Source: Rhodococcus sp. SGAir0479
GTDB lineage: Bacteria > Actinomycetota > Actinomycetes > Mycobacteriales > Mycobacteriaceae
Length of the DNA: 64,000 nt
Assembly: GCF_005484805.1 (NCBI RefSeq)
Contig: NZ_CP039432.1
Coordinates: 124,001 to 188,000, forward strand
Reading direction: 5' to 3'
The notes beneath the pieces were generated by a model, which did no database searches, was not told the DNA's origin, and saw only the letters and a program-made list of their open reading frames with translations. The position numbers were made by a program, and so were the translations under genes. Shown piece by piece: positions 18,260-27,237 of the stretch. Every line of letters starts with the position of its first letter. Position 1 is the first letter of the stretch.

Positions 18260-19381
18260 TCAGGCCACCACCGTGCGCTGCGGGACGCCGGTGTATTCAC
18301 TCAGTGGACGGATCAGCGCGTTGGACTCGCCCTGCTCGATGATGTGTGCGGTCCAGCCGGTGATACGGCTTGTCACGAAGATCGGGGTGAAGGCCTCGAT
18401 GTCGAAGCCCATCAGGAAATACGCAGGTCCCGTAGGGAAGTCGAGGTTGGGTGCGAGTCCGGTGGCCTCGTTCACGGTGCGCTCGAGGATCTCGTACATC
18501 CGGACCCACTTGTCGCCGCCGGTCTTCGCGGCGACGTCGAAGAACGCGCGGCGCATCGTCGGAACGCGCGAGTCGCCGTTCTTGTAGACGCGGTGCCCGA
18601 AGCCCATCACCTTCTCCTTGCGGTCCAGCTTGCCGCACATCCAAGCCTCGGCGCGTTCGGGTTCACCGATCTCGATCATGTCCCGCATGACGGCTTCGTT
18701 GGCGCCGCCGTGCAGCGGACCCTTGAGGGTGCCGATTGCCGCTGTGACGGCGCTGTAGATGTCCGACAGCGTGGAGGTCACCACGCGGGCGGCGAAAGTG
18801 GAGGCGTTGAAGCTGTGCTCGGCGTACAGGACCAGCGACACCTCGAACGCCTTCACGATCACCGGGTCGGGGATCTCGCCGAAGCACATGTGGAGGAAGT
18901 TCTCGGCGAAGCCCAGGTGGCTGTGCGGGGCGATCGGGTCGAGTCCGTGGCGGCGGCGGTAGTCGGCCGCCACGATCGTCGGCAGCACCGCCATCATGCG
19001 GAGTGCCTTGTCGCGGTTGGCCTCAGGACTGTTGTTCCACTCCTCGGGGTCTTCGGCGCCGAGGTAGCTGATCGCGGTGCGCATCACGTCCATCGGGTGG
19101 CAGTTCTCCGGCATCTTCGCCACCAGTGACAGCAGCGACCGGTCGACACGCCTGCCGGCCCGCTCGCGTTGGCAGAACAGCTCGAGCTGAGCGTCGCCCG
19201 GCAACTCGCCGTTCCACAGAAGGTAGGCGACCTGCTCGAAGCTGCAGTGCTCGGCGAGGTCCTGGACGGCGTAGCCGCGGTAGGTCAGCGAGTTGGTCTC
19301 GGGGACGACCTTCGAGATCGCGGTGGTGTCGACGACGACACCGGCGAGCCCCTTGTAGATCGTCGGGACTGCATTCGTCAT
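18260..19381 (-). CDS. prpC: 2-methylcitrate synthase / citrate synthase
   Basis: A 373-residue type II citrate synthase. Active-site blocks are ENCHPMD, YAEHSFNAST, PLHGGANEAV (catalytic His) and VMGFGHRVYKNGD. It condenses propionyl-CoA with oxaloacetate in the methylcitrate cycle. Its ATG overlaps the stop of prpB by 4 bases (ATGA), indicating translational coupling in a prpD-prpB-prpC operon. The context favours PrpC over the housekeeping GltA. Confidence 0.92.
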   Translation of the reverse strand: MTNAVPTIYKGLAGVVVDTTAISKVVPETNSLTYRGYAVQDLAEHCSFEQVAYLLWNGELPGDAQLELFCQRERAGRRVDRSLLSLVAKMPENCHPMDVMRTAISYLGAEDPEEWNNSPEANRDKALRMMAVLPTIVAADYRRRHGLDPIAPHSHLGFAENFLHMCFGEIPDPVIVKAFEVSLVLYAEHSFNASTFAARVVTSTLSDIYSAVTAAIGTLKGPLHGGANEAVMRDMIEIGEPERAEAWMCGKLDRKEKVMGFGHRVYKNGDSRVPTMRRAFFDVAAKTGGDKWVRMYEILERTVNEATGLAPNLDFPTGPAYFLMGFDIEAFTPIFVTSRITGWTAHIIEQGESNALIRPLSEYTGVPQRTVVA

Positions 19382-20292
19382 CGGTTCCCTCCGAGTGTGA
19401 AGTTGAAGACTCCGGAATCGAACTCGTTGTAGCGCTCGTACTCGAGCAGTTCGTACAGCCGGGAGCGGGTCTGCATCCGATCGAGCTGACTCTCCTGGGT
19501 GCCGGTGGCGTGGATCTCGCGCAGGCCCCGTTCGATGGCACCCATCGCCAACCGCAGGGTGGTCACGGGGTAGATCACCGCGTTGTAGCCGATGTCCTCG
19601 AGCGTCTGCGCGGGAATGAGCTTCGATTTGCCGAACTCGGTCATGTTCGCCAGCAGCGGGACGTCCACGGCGGCACGGAACTTCTCGAAGTCGCCCTCGG
19701 TGTGCAGCGCCTCGGTGAAGATCAGGTCGGCGCCGGCGTCCGCGTAGGCCGTCGCTCGCTCGATCGCGGCGTCGATTCCGTCTGTCCCGGCCGCATCGGT
19801 GCGGGCGCAGATCACGAAGTTCGGATCTCGCCGCGCGGAAACGGCGGCCCGGAGACGACGAACCATCTCGTCGGTGGGTACGACGGCCTTGCCGTCGAGG
19901 TGGCCGCACCGCTTGGGGTTGACCTGATCCTCGAGGTGCAGGCCGGCGACGCCGGCGTCCTCGGCGGCGAGGACGGTGCGGGCCGCCGACATCGGTTCAC
20001 CGAAGCCGGTGTCGGCGTCGATGAGCACCGGCAGGTCGGTGACGCCGGCGATCTGCCCGCTGTGTGCGACGACCTCGGTGAGCGTGGTCAGTCCGATGTC
20101 GGGCAGCCCGAGCGCGGCGGCGAACGCGCCACCGGAGACGTAGACGCCCTCGAAGCCGATCTCTTGAATCAGTTTGGCTGTCAACGGATTGATCGCGCCG
20201 GGCAGACGCTGGATCGTCCCGGAGGACAATCCGGCGCGGAAGGCCGCGCGCTTGTCGGCTGCGGAGGTGGTGGCGGCGATGAGGCCGGGCAT
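19378..20292 (-). CDS. prpB: Methylisocitrate lyase
   Basis: A 304-residue isocitrate lyase/PEP mutase superfamily enzyme. It has DADTGFGE at 92-99 (Mg2+ binding) and the catalytic loop KRCGH at 127-131. It cleaves 2-methylisocitrate to succinate and pyruvate. It sits between prpD (ending at 20294, one base away) and prpC (4-base overlap). Mycobacteria usually lack this gene and use isocitrate lyase, while rhodococci retain it. Confidence 0.93.
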   Translation of the reverse strand: MPGLIAATTSAADKRAAFRAGLSSGTIQRLPGAINPLTAKLIQEIGFEGVYVSGGAFAAALGLPDIGLTTLTEVVAHSGQIAGVTDLPVLIDADTGFGEPMSAARTVLAAEDAGVAGLHLEDQVNPKRCGHLDGKAVVPTDEMVRRLRAAVSARRDPNFVICARTDAAGTDGIDAAIERATAYADAGADLIFTEALHTEGDFEKFRAAVDVPLLANMTEFGKSKLIPAQTLEDIGYNAVIYPVTTLRLAMGAIERGLREIHATGTQESQLDRMQTRSRLYELLEYERYNEFDSGVFNFTLGGNR

Positions 20293-20293
20293 G

Positions 20294-21796
20294 TCAGAAC
20301 AGTCCCTTCGGTGACTTGGGCGATCGGGCGAGAACGGCGTCCGAGACGGTGAACGTGAGCTGGTTCAGCTCGCCCGCTTTCAACTTCGGGGTGCGCTGCG
20401 CGGTGTCGAGGAACCGCTCCTGCTCGGCGGGTTCGACGACGCCCTCGGCGAGGGTGCGGAACTTCGCGATGTACTGGTCCCGCGCGAACGGCCGGGCGCC
20501 CAGCGGGTGCGCGTCGGCGATCGCGAGCTCGTCGACGATCACGTCGCCGTTCTCGAGGGTGACCTCGGCGCGGGCGCCGAAGGCCTTCTCGTCCGGGTCG
20601 ATCGAGTGGTAGCGGCGGGTCCACTCCGGATCCTCGGCGGTGGAGATCTTCTTCCACAGCTCCACCGTGTCGGGGCGCTGCGCGCGCTCGGGGGCGTAGG
20701 AGCGTTCGTGGTGCCAGGTGCCGTCCTGCAGCGCGACCGCGAAGATGTACATCACCGAGTGGTCGAGGGTCTCGCGGCTGGCGAACGGATCGAACTTCTG
20801 CGGATCGTTCGAGCCGGTGCCGATCACGACGTGCGTGTGGTGGCTGGTGTGCAGCACGATCGACGCGATCTGATCCACGTTGCCGATCCGGTCACGCATG
20901 CGGCGGGCCAGGTCGATCGGGGCCTGGCTCTGGTACTCGGCCGAGTGCTCCTTGGTGTAGGTGTCGAGGATCGCGCGCTTGGCCTCTCCCGGACTCGGCA
21001 GCGGCACTGCGTACTCGGCGTCGGGTCCGCCGAGCAGCCGGGCGATGACCCCGTCCTCGCCCTCCCAGATCGGCGACGGCGCCCCCTCGCCCCGCATCGC
21101 CCGGTCGACGGCCTCGACGGCCATCTTCCCGGCGAACGCCGGCGCGTACGCCTTCCAGCTCGAGATCCGGCCCTTGCGGGACTGGCGGGTCGCGGTGGTG
21201 GTGTGCAGCGCCTGCCCGATCGCCTGGTAGACGGTCTCGGTGTCGAGGCCGAGGAGGGTACCGATACCGGCGGCGGCCGATGGACCGAGGTGCGCGACGT
21301 GGTCGATCTTGTGCTCGTGCAGGCAGATTGCGCGAACGAGGTCCACCTGGATCTCGTAGCCGGTGGCCAGACCGCGGATCAGATCGGCGCCGCCGCGCCC
21401 GGTGTGCTGGGCGACCGCGAGGATCGGCGGGATGTTGTCGCCCGGATGTGAGTACTCCGCGGCCAGGAACGTGTCGTGGAAATCGAGCTCGCGCACCGCG
21501 ACACCGTTGGCCCACGCCGCCCACTCGGGCGAGAAGCTGCCCTCGACGCCGAAGACCGTCGATCCGGGGTGGTACGGGTGCGCCAGAGCCTGGGCGCGGG
21601 CGTTGGTCACCGGACGGCGGGCCACCGACGCCGCCGCGACGGCCGCGTTGTCGATGATCCGGTTGACGATCATCTCCGAGGTGTCGGCGGGAACCTCGAC
21701 CGGATCGGTCGCGACCTCGGCGATCTTCCAGGCGAGGTGCTCGCTCCGGGGAAACTCGTCGGCCGAGCGGCGGGGGCGAACGGGGTGAGTCTTCAC
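20294..21796 (-). CDS. prpD: 2-methylcitrate dehydratase
   Basis: A 500-residue MmgE/PrpD-family protein. Family landmarks include the [14 protein letters not shown] segment, [14 protein letters not shown] and the [17 protein letters not shown] block. It dehydrates 2-methylcitrate. The start is the GTG at 21796 with GAAGGA ahead of it; the longer open frame upstream reads antisense to prpR. First gene of the propionate operon, divergent from the PrpR-type regulator. Confidence 0.92.
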   Translation of the reverse strand: MKTHPVRPRRSADEFPRSEHLAWKIAEVATDPVEVPADTSEMIVNRIIDNAAVAAASVARRPVTNARAQALAHPYHPGSTVFGVEGSFSPEWAAWANGVAVRELDFHDTFLAAEYSHPGDNIPPILAVAQHTGRGGADLIRGLATGYEIQVDLVRAICLHEHKIDHVAHLGPSAAAGIGTLLGLDTETVYQAIGQALHTTTATRQSRKGRISSWKAYAPAFAGKMAVEAVDRAMRGEGAPSPIWEGEDGVIARLLGGPDAEYAVPLPSPGEAKRAILDTYTKEHSAEYQSQAPIDLARRMRDRIGNVDQIASIVLHTSHHTHVVIGTGSNDPQKFDPFASRETLDHSVMYIFAVALQDGTWHHERSYAPERAQRPDTVELWKKISTAEDPEWTRRYHSIDPDEKAFGARAEVTLENGDVIVDELAIADAHPLGARPFARDQYIAKFRTLAEGVVEPAEQERFLDTAQRTPKLKAGELNQLTFTVSDAVLARSPKSPKGLF

Positions 21797-21905
21797 ATCT
21801 GTGTCCTTCGGTGTAGCTGCGGGACCGGTGATTGCAGCGTATGCACGCTCGCAGCCCGAGGAAAGCGCCTGAATATGCGTACTTTCGTGGCGTGTGTGCG
21901 CTTCT

Positions 21906-21913
21906 TTTGCGAA
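21906..21913. promoter_or_regulatory. Candidate PrpR/RamB-type binding motif
   Basis: TTTGCGAA in the prpD-prpR divergent region is one base from the TTTGCAAA element bound by mycobacterial PrpR and corynebacterial RamB. It is a short motif, so weak on its own; placement midway between the two genes supports it. Confidence 0.35.
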
Positions 21914-21976
21914 TGGTGCGAAGGGTAGTCGGCATGGTTGGGTGGGAACGACGGCGCGAAGCACGGAAGGCGCGAG

Positions 21977-23401
21977 ATGCAGAAGATCTACGGCGGCCCG
22001 CGGCTGCGGAGGCTCCGCGAGGAACGGGGACTCACCCAGCTCGCCCTCGCCCGCATCCTCGATCTGTCGGCGAGCTACGTCAACCAGCTCGAGAACGATC
22101 AGCGACCGCTGACCGTTCCGGTGCTTCTCAAGCTCAACGCCACGTTCGACCTGGACGTCCACTTCTTCGCCGCCGATTCCGATGCGCGACTGGCTGCCGA
22201 TCTGCAGGACGTGTTGACGACGCTCGGGACGCCGACCCCGCCGGCCTCGACCATCGAGGAGTTCGTCGCACGCATGCCCGAGATCGGCCACGCGCTCGTC
22301 GGCGTGCACCGCAGGTTGCAGGCCGCGACCGAGCAGGTGGAGCAGCTGAGTGCGCATCTCGACACCACCTCGGGGGCCGGGGCCCCGGGGGCTACCCCGA
22401 TGCCGTTCGAGGAAGTCCGAGACTTCTTCTACGACCGGCACAATCACATCGCGGAACTCGACGACGCGGCCGAGCGATTGTTCGTCCGGAGCGGTCTGCG
22501 GATCGGCTCGCTGGACACGCAGCTGACAACTCTGCTCGAGTCCGAATACGACGTCATCGTCCGTCTGCGCACGGATCCGCCGGACCGTCCCGGACCGAAA
22601 CGTGTGTTCGACACGGCCAACCGCATTCTCACGCTGGCGCGGCACCTGTCGCCGGGGCAGCGTGCGTTCCAGATCGCAACGCAGCTGGCATTTCTCACCC
22701 AGTCGACGGTGATCGACCGACAGGTGGACGCGGCGGCGGCGCTCGGTCGAAATGCCCGCGAGCTCGCGAAGATCGGACTGGCGAACTACTTCGCCGGTGC
22801 GTTGTTGTTGCCGTACAGCCAGTTTCTGGACGCCGCGGAGCACCTGCACTACGACATCGAGATGCTCGCCCTGCAGTTCGAGGTCGGCTTCGAGACCGTC
22901 TGCCACCGGCTGTCGACGATGCAGCGGCCGACGCGCCGCGGGGTGCCGTTCTTCTTCGTCCGGACCGACAGGGCCGGAAACATCTCGAAACGGCAGTCCG
23001 CCACGGCCTTCCACTTCTCGCGGGTCGGTGGCAGCTGCCCACTGTGGGTGGTGCACGACGCGTTCGGAACGCCGGGTCGCATCCTCACGCAGGTGGCCCA
23101 GATGCCGGACGGACGCACGTACCTGTGGATCGCCCGGACGACGGACGACGGTGCCCGCCCGTACGGCACCCCCGACCGCAGTTTCGCGGTCGGTCTCGGT
23201 TGCGACATCACCCACGCCGACCGACTGGTCTACTCGCGTGGTCTGCGGCTGGACGAACAGGTGTCACCGGTGCCGATCGGTGCCGGCTGCAAGATCTGCG
23301 AGCGCACGGACTGCGTACAGCGGGCATTTCCTCAGATCGGTCGCCCGATCCGGGTGGACGTCGACTTCAGCAGCCGTTTGCCGTACCCGCCGGCGTCCTG
23401 A
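21977..23401 (+). CDS. prpR: Short-chain fatty acyl-responsive regulator PrpR (XRE/RamB family)
   Basis: A 474-residue protein. It has an N-terminal XRE helix-turn-helix ([12 protein letters not shown]...[15 protein letters not shown]), an IrrE-like M78-type middle and a C-terminal domain with Cys409, Cys438, Cys441 and Cys446 (CKICERTDC). These match the Fe-S cluster region of mycobacterial PrpR. It senses propionyl-CoA status and controls prp genes. The start is the ATG at 21977, with GGAAGG 8 bases before it. Confidence 0.88.
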   Translation: MQKIYGGPRLRRLREERGLTQLALARILDLSASYVNQLENDQRPLTVPVLLKLNATFDLDVHFFAADSDARLAADLQDVLTTLGTPTPPASTIEEFVARMPEIGHALVGVHRRLQAATEQVEQLSAHLDTTSGAGAPGATPMPFEEVRDFFYDRHNHIAELDDAAERLFVRSGLRIGSLDTQLTTLLESEYDVIVRLRTDPPDRPGPKRVFDTANRILTLARHLSPGQRAFQIATQLAFLTQSTVIDRQVDAAAALGRNARELAKIGLANYFAGALLLPYSQFLDAAEHLHYDIEMLALQFEVGFETVCHRLSTMQRPTRRGVPFFFVRTDRAGNISKRQSATAFHFSRVGGSCPLWVVHDAFGTPGRILTQVAQMPDGRTYLWIARTTDDGARPYGTPDRSFAVGLGCDITHADRLVYSRGLRLDEQVSPVPIGAGCKICERTDCVQRAFPQIGRPIRVDVDFSSRLPYPPAS

Positions 23402-23472
23402 CCGGGAGCCCGGCCGCACCGGAGCCGTCGGCGTTACAGTGGGAACCGACCGTGTGACTGCCGGAGGTCGCT

Positions 23473-24354
23473 GTGGACATCGGATTCCTGGGTATGGGCA
23501 CGATGGGTCGCCCGATGGCGCGCAACCTGGCCCGCGCCGGATACGACGTGACGGTGTGGAATCGCACGCCCGGCAAGGCCGCGAGTGTCGTGGACTACGG
23601 CGCGTCCGAGGCGTCCGATCTCTCCGACGTGCTGCACAGAGCCGTCGTGTTCAGCGCGTTGGCCGACGACCGGGCCTTCGCGGATTCGGTACTGACGCCG
23701 CCGTCGCTGCAGGCCGCGAAACCCGGTTCCGTCCAGGTGAATCTGGGCACGGTGAGCCCGGCGATGTCCACCGAGGCGGAAGCGAAGCTGGGCGAGCGGG
23801 GAATCTTCTACGTTGCCGCCCCGGTGTTCGGCCGGGCGGAGGTCGCCGAGGCGGGCGAGCTCACGGTCCTCGCCGCCGGGACCGAGGGCGCGATCGACCA
23901 GGTGGCGCCGTTGCTCGACGTCATCGGGCGGCGGACGTGGCGGGTCGGTGAGGATCCCAGGCAGGCGAACGTCGTCAAGATCTTGGGGAACTATTTGATC
24001 GCCAACGCCATCCAGGCGATCGCCGAGGCCACGACCGTGGCCGAGAAGGTGGGCGGGTCGCCCGAGCTGCTGATGGAGATCATGAACGACTCGCTGTTTC
24101 CGGGTGGCGTCTACGCGGGATACGGCAAGATGATCGCCCGGCGCCGGTACGAGCCGGCAGGGTTCCGGCTTCCGCTGGGCCTCAAGGATGTCCGGCTCGC
24201 CCTGTCGCAGGCGCACGACGTCGACATCGGCCTGCCGTTCGGGAGTGTCCTCGAGGATCTGTTCCTCGACGCGCTCGCGCACGGGCAGGCCGACCAGGAC
24301 TGGTCCGCGATTACCGAGGCCACCCGGCGGCGGGCCGGGCTGGTGGGGGAGTGA
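23473..24354 (+). CDS. NAD(P)-binding 3-hydroxyisobutyrate dehydrogenase-like protein
   Basis: A 293-residue beta-hydroxyacid dehydrogenase. It has GFLGMGTMG at 4-12 for NAD(P), substrate loop GTVSPAMS, and the catalytic Lys in the VVKILGNYL segment. GTG start with GGAGG 5 bases upstream. The family covers 3-hydroxyisobutyrate, tartronate semialdehyde and glyoxylate/succinic semialdehyde reductases, and also imine reductases. Placement after prpR does not settle which. Confidence 0.85.
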   Translation: MDIGFLGMGTMGRPMARNLARAGYDVTVWNRTPGKAASVVDYGASEASDLSDVLHRAVVFSALADDRAFADSVLTPPSLQAAKPGSVQVNLGTVSPAMSTEAEAKLGERGIFYVAAPVFGRAEVAEAGELTVLAAGTEGAIDQVAPLLDVIGRRTWRVGEDPRQANVVKILGNYLIANAIQAIAEATTVAEKVGGSPELLMEIMNDSLFPGGVYAGYGKMIARRRYEPAGFRLPLGLKDVRLALSQAHDVDIGLPFGSVLEDLFLDALAHGQADQDWSAITEATRRRAGLVGE

Positions 24355-24387
24355 GGCCGCGGACCGCCGGCTGTCGGGTCGGCGCGG

Positions 24388-25071
24388 TCAGGAGACCCAC
24401 GACGCGACGGTGCCGACGTCGGCGCGGGTGGTGCGGAAGCCGTTCGCGGGATGGGACTCGTCCGCATAGCCGAACGAGATGGAGCACACCACCTTCCGAT
24501 CCTCGGTGAGGTCGAAGAAGCTGCGGAGGTAGGGGGCACTGCCGGCCAACGCGGCCTGCGGGACGGTGGCCACGCCCAGACTGCGGGCGGCCAGCAGGAA
24601 GGTGTTGACGTAGAGGCCACAGTCCACGGCGCCGTACACGCCCAGGGCCGCGTCGGTGGTGATGATCGCGACGTGCGGGGCGTCGAACAGGTCGAAGTTC
24701 TTCATCGTCTGTTCGGCCGAGGCGCGGCGGTCGCCCGCCGCGATGCCCACGCTCGCGTACAGCTGCATCGCGCATTCCTTGCGCCGCGCGCCGTATGCAC
24801 CTCGGTACTCGGTGGGGAACGGGAAGTCGGGTTCCTGCGGGGAACTGCGGACGTACTCGCTCAATCCCTTGCGGAAACGTTCGGTGCCCTCGCCCTCGGT
24901 GATCGCCACCTGCCACGGCTGCGTGTTGCACCAGGACGGCGTCCGCTGAGCCATCTCGAGGATCTGCTCGATGGTCGACCGCGGAACCGGGTCCGGCCGG
25001 AAGGCGCGGCAGCTGCTGCGGGAGTCGAGCAGGGACCGCAGTTCTCCGCTCGGCACGGGCGATTCGGTCAC
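24388..25071 (-). CDS. Nitroreductase-family flavoprotein
   Basis: A 227-residue FMN-dependent oxidoreductase. It has the N-terminal SRSSCRAFRPDPVP block and TPSWCNTQPW (FMN-contacting), and C-terminal GVATVPQAALAGSAPYLR. GTG start with AGGAG ahead. It probably reduces nitro or enone groups with NAD(P)H, but the physiological substrate is unknown. Single-gene unit, convergent with the dehydrogenase gene before it. Confidence 0.85.
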   Translation of the reverse strand: MTESPVPSGELRSLLDSRSSCRAFRPDPVPRSTIEQILEMAQRTPSWCNTQPWQVAITEGEGTERFRKGLSEYVRSSPQEPDFPFPTEYRGAYGARRKECAMQLYASVGIAAGDRRASAEQTMKNFDLFDAPHVAIITTDAALGVYGAVDCGLYVNTFLLAARSLGVATVPQAALAGSAPYLRSFFDLTEDRKVVCSISFGYADESHPANGFRTTRADVGTVASWVS

Positions 25072-25143
25072 GATGGCACTCCTGACGGGAACGGACGAGG
25101 CGATGGGTGTCGCGCGTCACACGTTATAGAATTGATTTCAGTT

Positions 25144-26187
25144 TCACCAGGGGTCGGCGTCTTCGCGGACGCGCGACCGCGAGCGGCGACCGGGGTTCGT
25201 CCTGCCGAGGATCGCGGAGGCGGTGCCCGCGACGGTCCGGTCGTCGTCGGCGGTCAACCGGGTCAACACTTCTCGGGCCGCGGCGCCGGGAATCTCGGCG
25301 AGTGCCTGGGTGAGCCGCAGCCGGGTGGGGGCGTCGTGCGCGGCGGCGAGCGCGTCCTGCAGAGCACCGACGACGTCGCACGTCGAGGATGCGGTCTCGC
25401 TCAGCGCGCCGAGGAGTTCGGCCGCCTCGACGTCGCGGTGTCCCGCGACGACGAGTTCGACGAGGGTGGGCACGGCCCCGGTGTCCCCGCGATCGCCCAG
25501 GGCGAGTGCGGCGCGCGTGCGCACCGTCGGGTCGTCGTCGGTGAGAGCGCGCCTCAGCAGCGCCGTCGCGTCCGCCGTCCGTACCGCCGTTGTCGCTTCC
25601 ACCGCGCGTCGTCGCACCTCGGCGGCGTCCGACTCCATGGCCGCCGCGAGCGCCGGCAACCCCCGCCCACCGGCTCTGGCGAGCGACCAGTGCAATGCGC
25701 CGGCGACGTTGGGGTCGTCCTCCGCCAGCACGGCTTCGACGAGGGCGTCGACCGGTAGGGACGTGCTCGGGTCCTGGGACAGAAGTGCTTGTTGGCGAAG
25801 GGATCCGGAGCCGGATTCGAGCGCACGCAACAGGTGCACGATGCGCAGGACGTCGTCCCACCGCGTCGGGGCCGTCGCATCGACGTGTTCGAGCCGTGTG
25901 AGCAGTTCCTGTTCCGAGGCGATCCGCGCGCGGGTGTGCCGGGCCAGGTTCCCGACCAGCTCGGCCGGCGCGAAGTCGGGATCGTCGAGCGCCCGCCGCG
26001 TCTCGTCGAGCGACAACCCGAGCGTCCGCAGGCTCTCGACGTGGAAGAGCCTGCGGATGTCGTCGTCGACGTACTCGCGGTAGCCGCCGGACGTGCGACC
26101 GGTGGGCCGCACCAGTCCCAACTTGTCGTAGTGCCGCAGCATCCGGGCGCTGACGCCGGAACGCTGCGACACCTCTCCGATCAACAC
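25144..26187 (-). CDS. MerR-family regulator fused to HEAT-like repeats
   Basis: A 347-residue protein. The first 70 residues are a MerR DNA-binding head (LIGEVSQRSGVSARMLRHYDKLGL...GYREY) and the next 50 the dimerisation helix. The remaining 200 residues are tandem alpha-helical HEAT/PBS-like repeats (VRTRAALALGDRGD, EVRRRAVEA) in place of a small ligand domain. GTG start; AGGAG stands 13-17 bases before it. It follows a free-standing HEAT protein by 16 bases, so the two probably interact. Their shared promoter looks MerR-controlled. Confidence 0.82.
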   Translation of the reverse strand: MLIGEVSQRSGVSARMLRHYDKLGLVRPTGRTSGGYREYVDDDIRRLFHVESLRTLGLSLDETRRALDDPDFAPAELVGNLARHTRARIASEQELLTRLEHVDATAPTRWDDVLRIVHLLRALESGSGSLRQQALLSQDPSTSLPVDALVEAVLAEDDPNVAGALHWSLARAGGRGLPALAAAMESDAAEVRRRAVEATTAVRTADATALLRRALTDDDPTVRTRAALALGDRGDTGAVPTLVELVVAGHRDVEAAELLGALSETASSTCDVVGALQDALAAAHDAPTRLRLTQALAEIPGAAAREVLTRLTADDDRTVAGTASAILGRTNPGRRSRSRVREDADPW

Positions 26188-26203
26188 GGCGGCGCTTCTC
26201 CTC

Positions 26204-26860
26204 TCAGGTGTCCGGGCCGGCGACCGCGGTGCGGGTCGCCATCTCGACCGAGAGCGTGAACCCGCTGTCGGGATCGAGGTGGAGCCGCTCGGTGGCGTCC
26301 GCGTGCGCGCGCACGGTGGCGTCGTGATGCGTCCGCGCCGCCTCGACGACGGGGAGGAGGGCTTCACCGAGCCCCACCAGCGCGCGGCTCAGGCTCAGTT
26401 GCACGTGCCGATCCCCGCGCCCGAACTCGGCCGCCAGATCCACTGCCAGAGCCGCTTCCTCGCCCGGCGGCACCAGCGCGACGGCGGCCCGCCACGCGGC
26501 GCGGGCGACGTCGTCGTCCGTGTCGTGCAGCAGCGCCGACACCGCCGGCCACGCCCGCCCGTCGCCGATCTTGGACAGCGTGTGCAGTGCCTGGCTGCGG
26601 GCCTGCGCGACGTCGGTGCGGAGTTCGTGCACGAGCCTGGGCACGGTCACGTCGGCGGGCAGTCGGCACAGTGCCCACGTCAGCATGTCGCGGACGTAGA
26701 AGTCCGGCTCGTCGGCACACCGCGCGACGAGGGTCTCCGTGAGGTCGACGGCGCGGGCGGTACCGGCCTCCAGTGCAGCGCGCAGACGGGTCGACGGGTC
26801 GGGTGCGGCCAGTGCGTCCGCGAGGCGGGCATCGGGCGCGATCGGATGGGTGGATTCCAT
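26204..26860 (-). CDS. HEAT-repeat protein
   Basis: A 218-residue all-helical protein of four to five HEAT/PBS-lyase-type repeats (YVRDMLTWALCRLP, ARSQALHTLSKIGD, VARAAWRAAVALVP). The start is fixed by an ideal AAGGAGG five bases ahead of the ATG. First gene of a two-gene operon with the MerR-HEAT regulator. Such repeats are protein-interaction scaffolds; no catalytic motif is visible. Confidence 0.75.
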   Translation of the reverse strand: MESTHPIAPDARLADALAAPDPSTRLRAALEAGTARAVDLTETLVARCADEPDFYVRDMLTWALCRLPADVTVPRLVHELRTDVAQARSQALHTLSKIGDGRAWPAVSALLHDTDDDVARAAWRAAVALVPPGEEAALAVDLAAEFGRGDRHVQLSLSRALVGLGEALLPVVEAARTHHDATVRAHADATERLHLDPDSGFTLSVEMATRTAVAGPDT

Positions 26861-26881
26861 GACACACCTCCTTCGCCGACC

Positions 26882-26912
26882 ATTCGACTCCTTGTCACTG
26901 TGTCAGGGTCAA
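26882..26912 (-). promoter_or_regulatory. MerR-type promoter of the HEAT/MerR operon
   Basis: On the minus strand, -35 TTGACC (26912-26907), a 19-base spacer, and a weak -10 TCGAAT (26887-26882). The spacer region carries the dyad CCTTGTCAC-T-GTGTCAGGG (7 of 9 arm positions pair). This is the expected site for autoregulation by the MerR-HEAT protein. Confidence 0.55.
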
Positions 26913-27016
26913 GCGCCGGTTCCCCGAAGGAGCTACGGAGGGGCGCAAGTGTGATCGTCGTCTCGTTCCCGGAGGGGGTGGTGCGCGAGCGGACACCGGC
27001 GGCTACTGTGAACGGC

Positions 27017-27085
27017 GTGTCAGCGACCTATTTCTGGTTTAGCAGGCCGGCCCCGGGTGGGTCGGTCGGCGTAACCACGCGCTGA
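27017..27085 (+). CDS. Aromatic-rich leader peptide upstream of DAHP synthase
   Basis: A GTG-initiated 22-codon reading frame, MSATYFWFSRPAPGGSVGVTTR, with the consecutive run Tyr-Phe-Trp-Phe covering all three aromatic end products. A -10 box TACTGT (27004-27009) ends 7 bases before the GTG, so the transcript is probably leaderless. An alternative GTG is at 27008. Stem-loops follow, then the aroF-type gene. The layout is that of a ribosome-mediated attenuator, comparable to aroR-aroF of Corynebacterium glutamicum. Confidence 0.65.
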   Translation: MSATYFWFSRPAPGGSVGVTTR

Positions 27086-27096
27086 CAATCTTCCAC

Positions 27097-27128
27097 CCCA
27101 GAGCCGGATGACAGACCGGCTCGCTGGG
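27097..27128 (+). terminator. Probable attenuator hairpin between leader peptide and DAHP synthase
   Basis: GAGCCGG (27101-27107) pairs perfectly with CCGGCTC (27116-27122). The helix extends to CCCA/TGGG (27097-27100 with 27125-27128) past a 2-base bulge. A moderately T-rich stretch (ATTCTTCAGTCTT) follows, as in an intrinsic terminator. It starts 11 bases after the leader stop codon. Confidence 0.5.
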
Positions 27129-27237
27129 ATTCTTCAGTCTTCGAGGGTCGGCCTGAGAACAGGAAACCGAACCCCATGACTGTTATCGCGAACGATCAAC
27201 GCCTGGACGATCAGCGCACCGTCAGTATCAGCCCCTG

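Noticed and set aside
26882-26912. MerR-type boxes as the promoter of the downstream DAHP synthase leader
   Set aside because: The boxes read on the minus strand towards the HEAT gene; the leader peptide has its own -10 box at 27004-27009.
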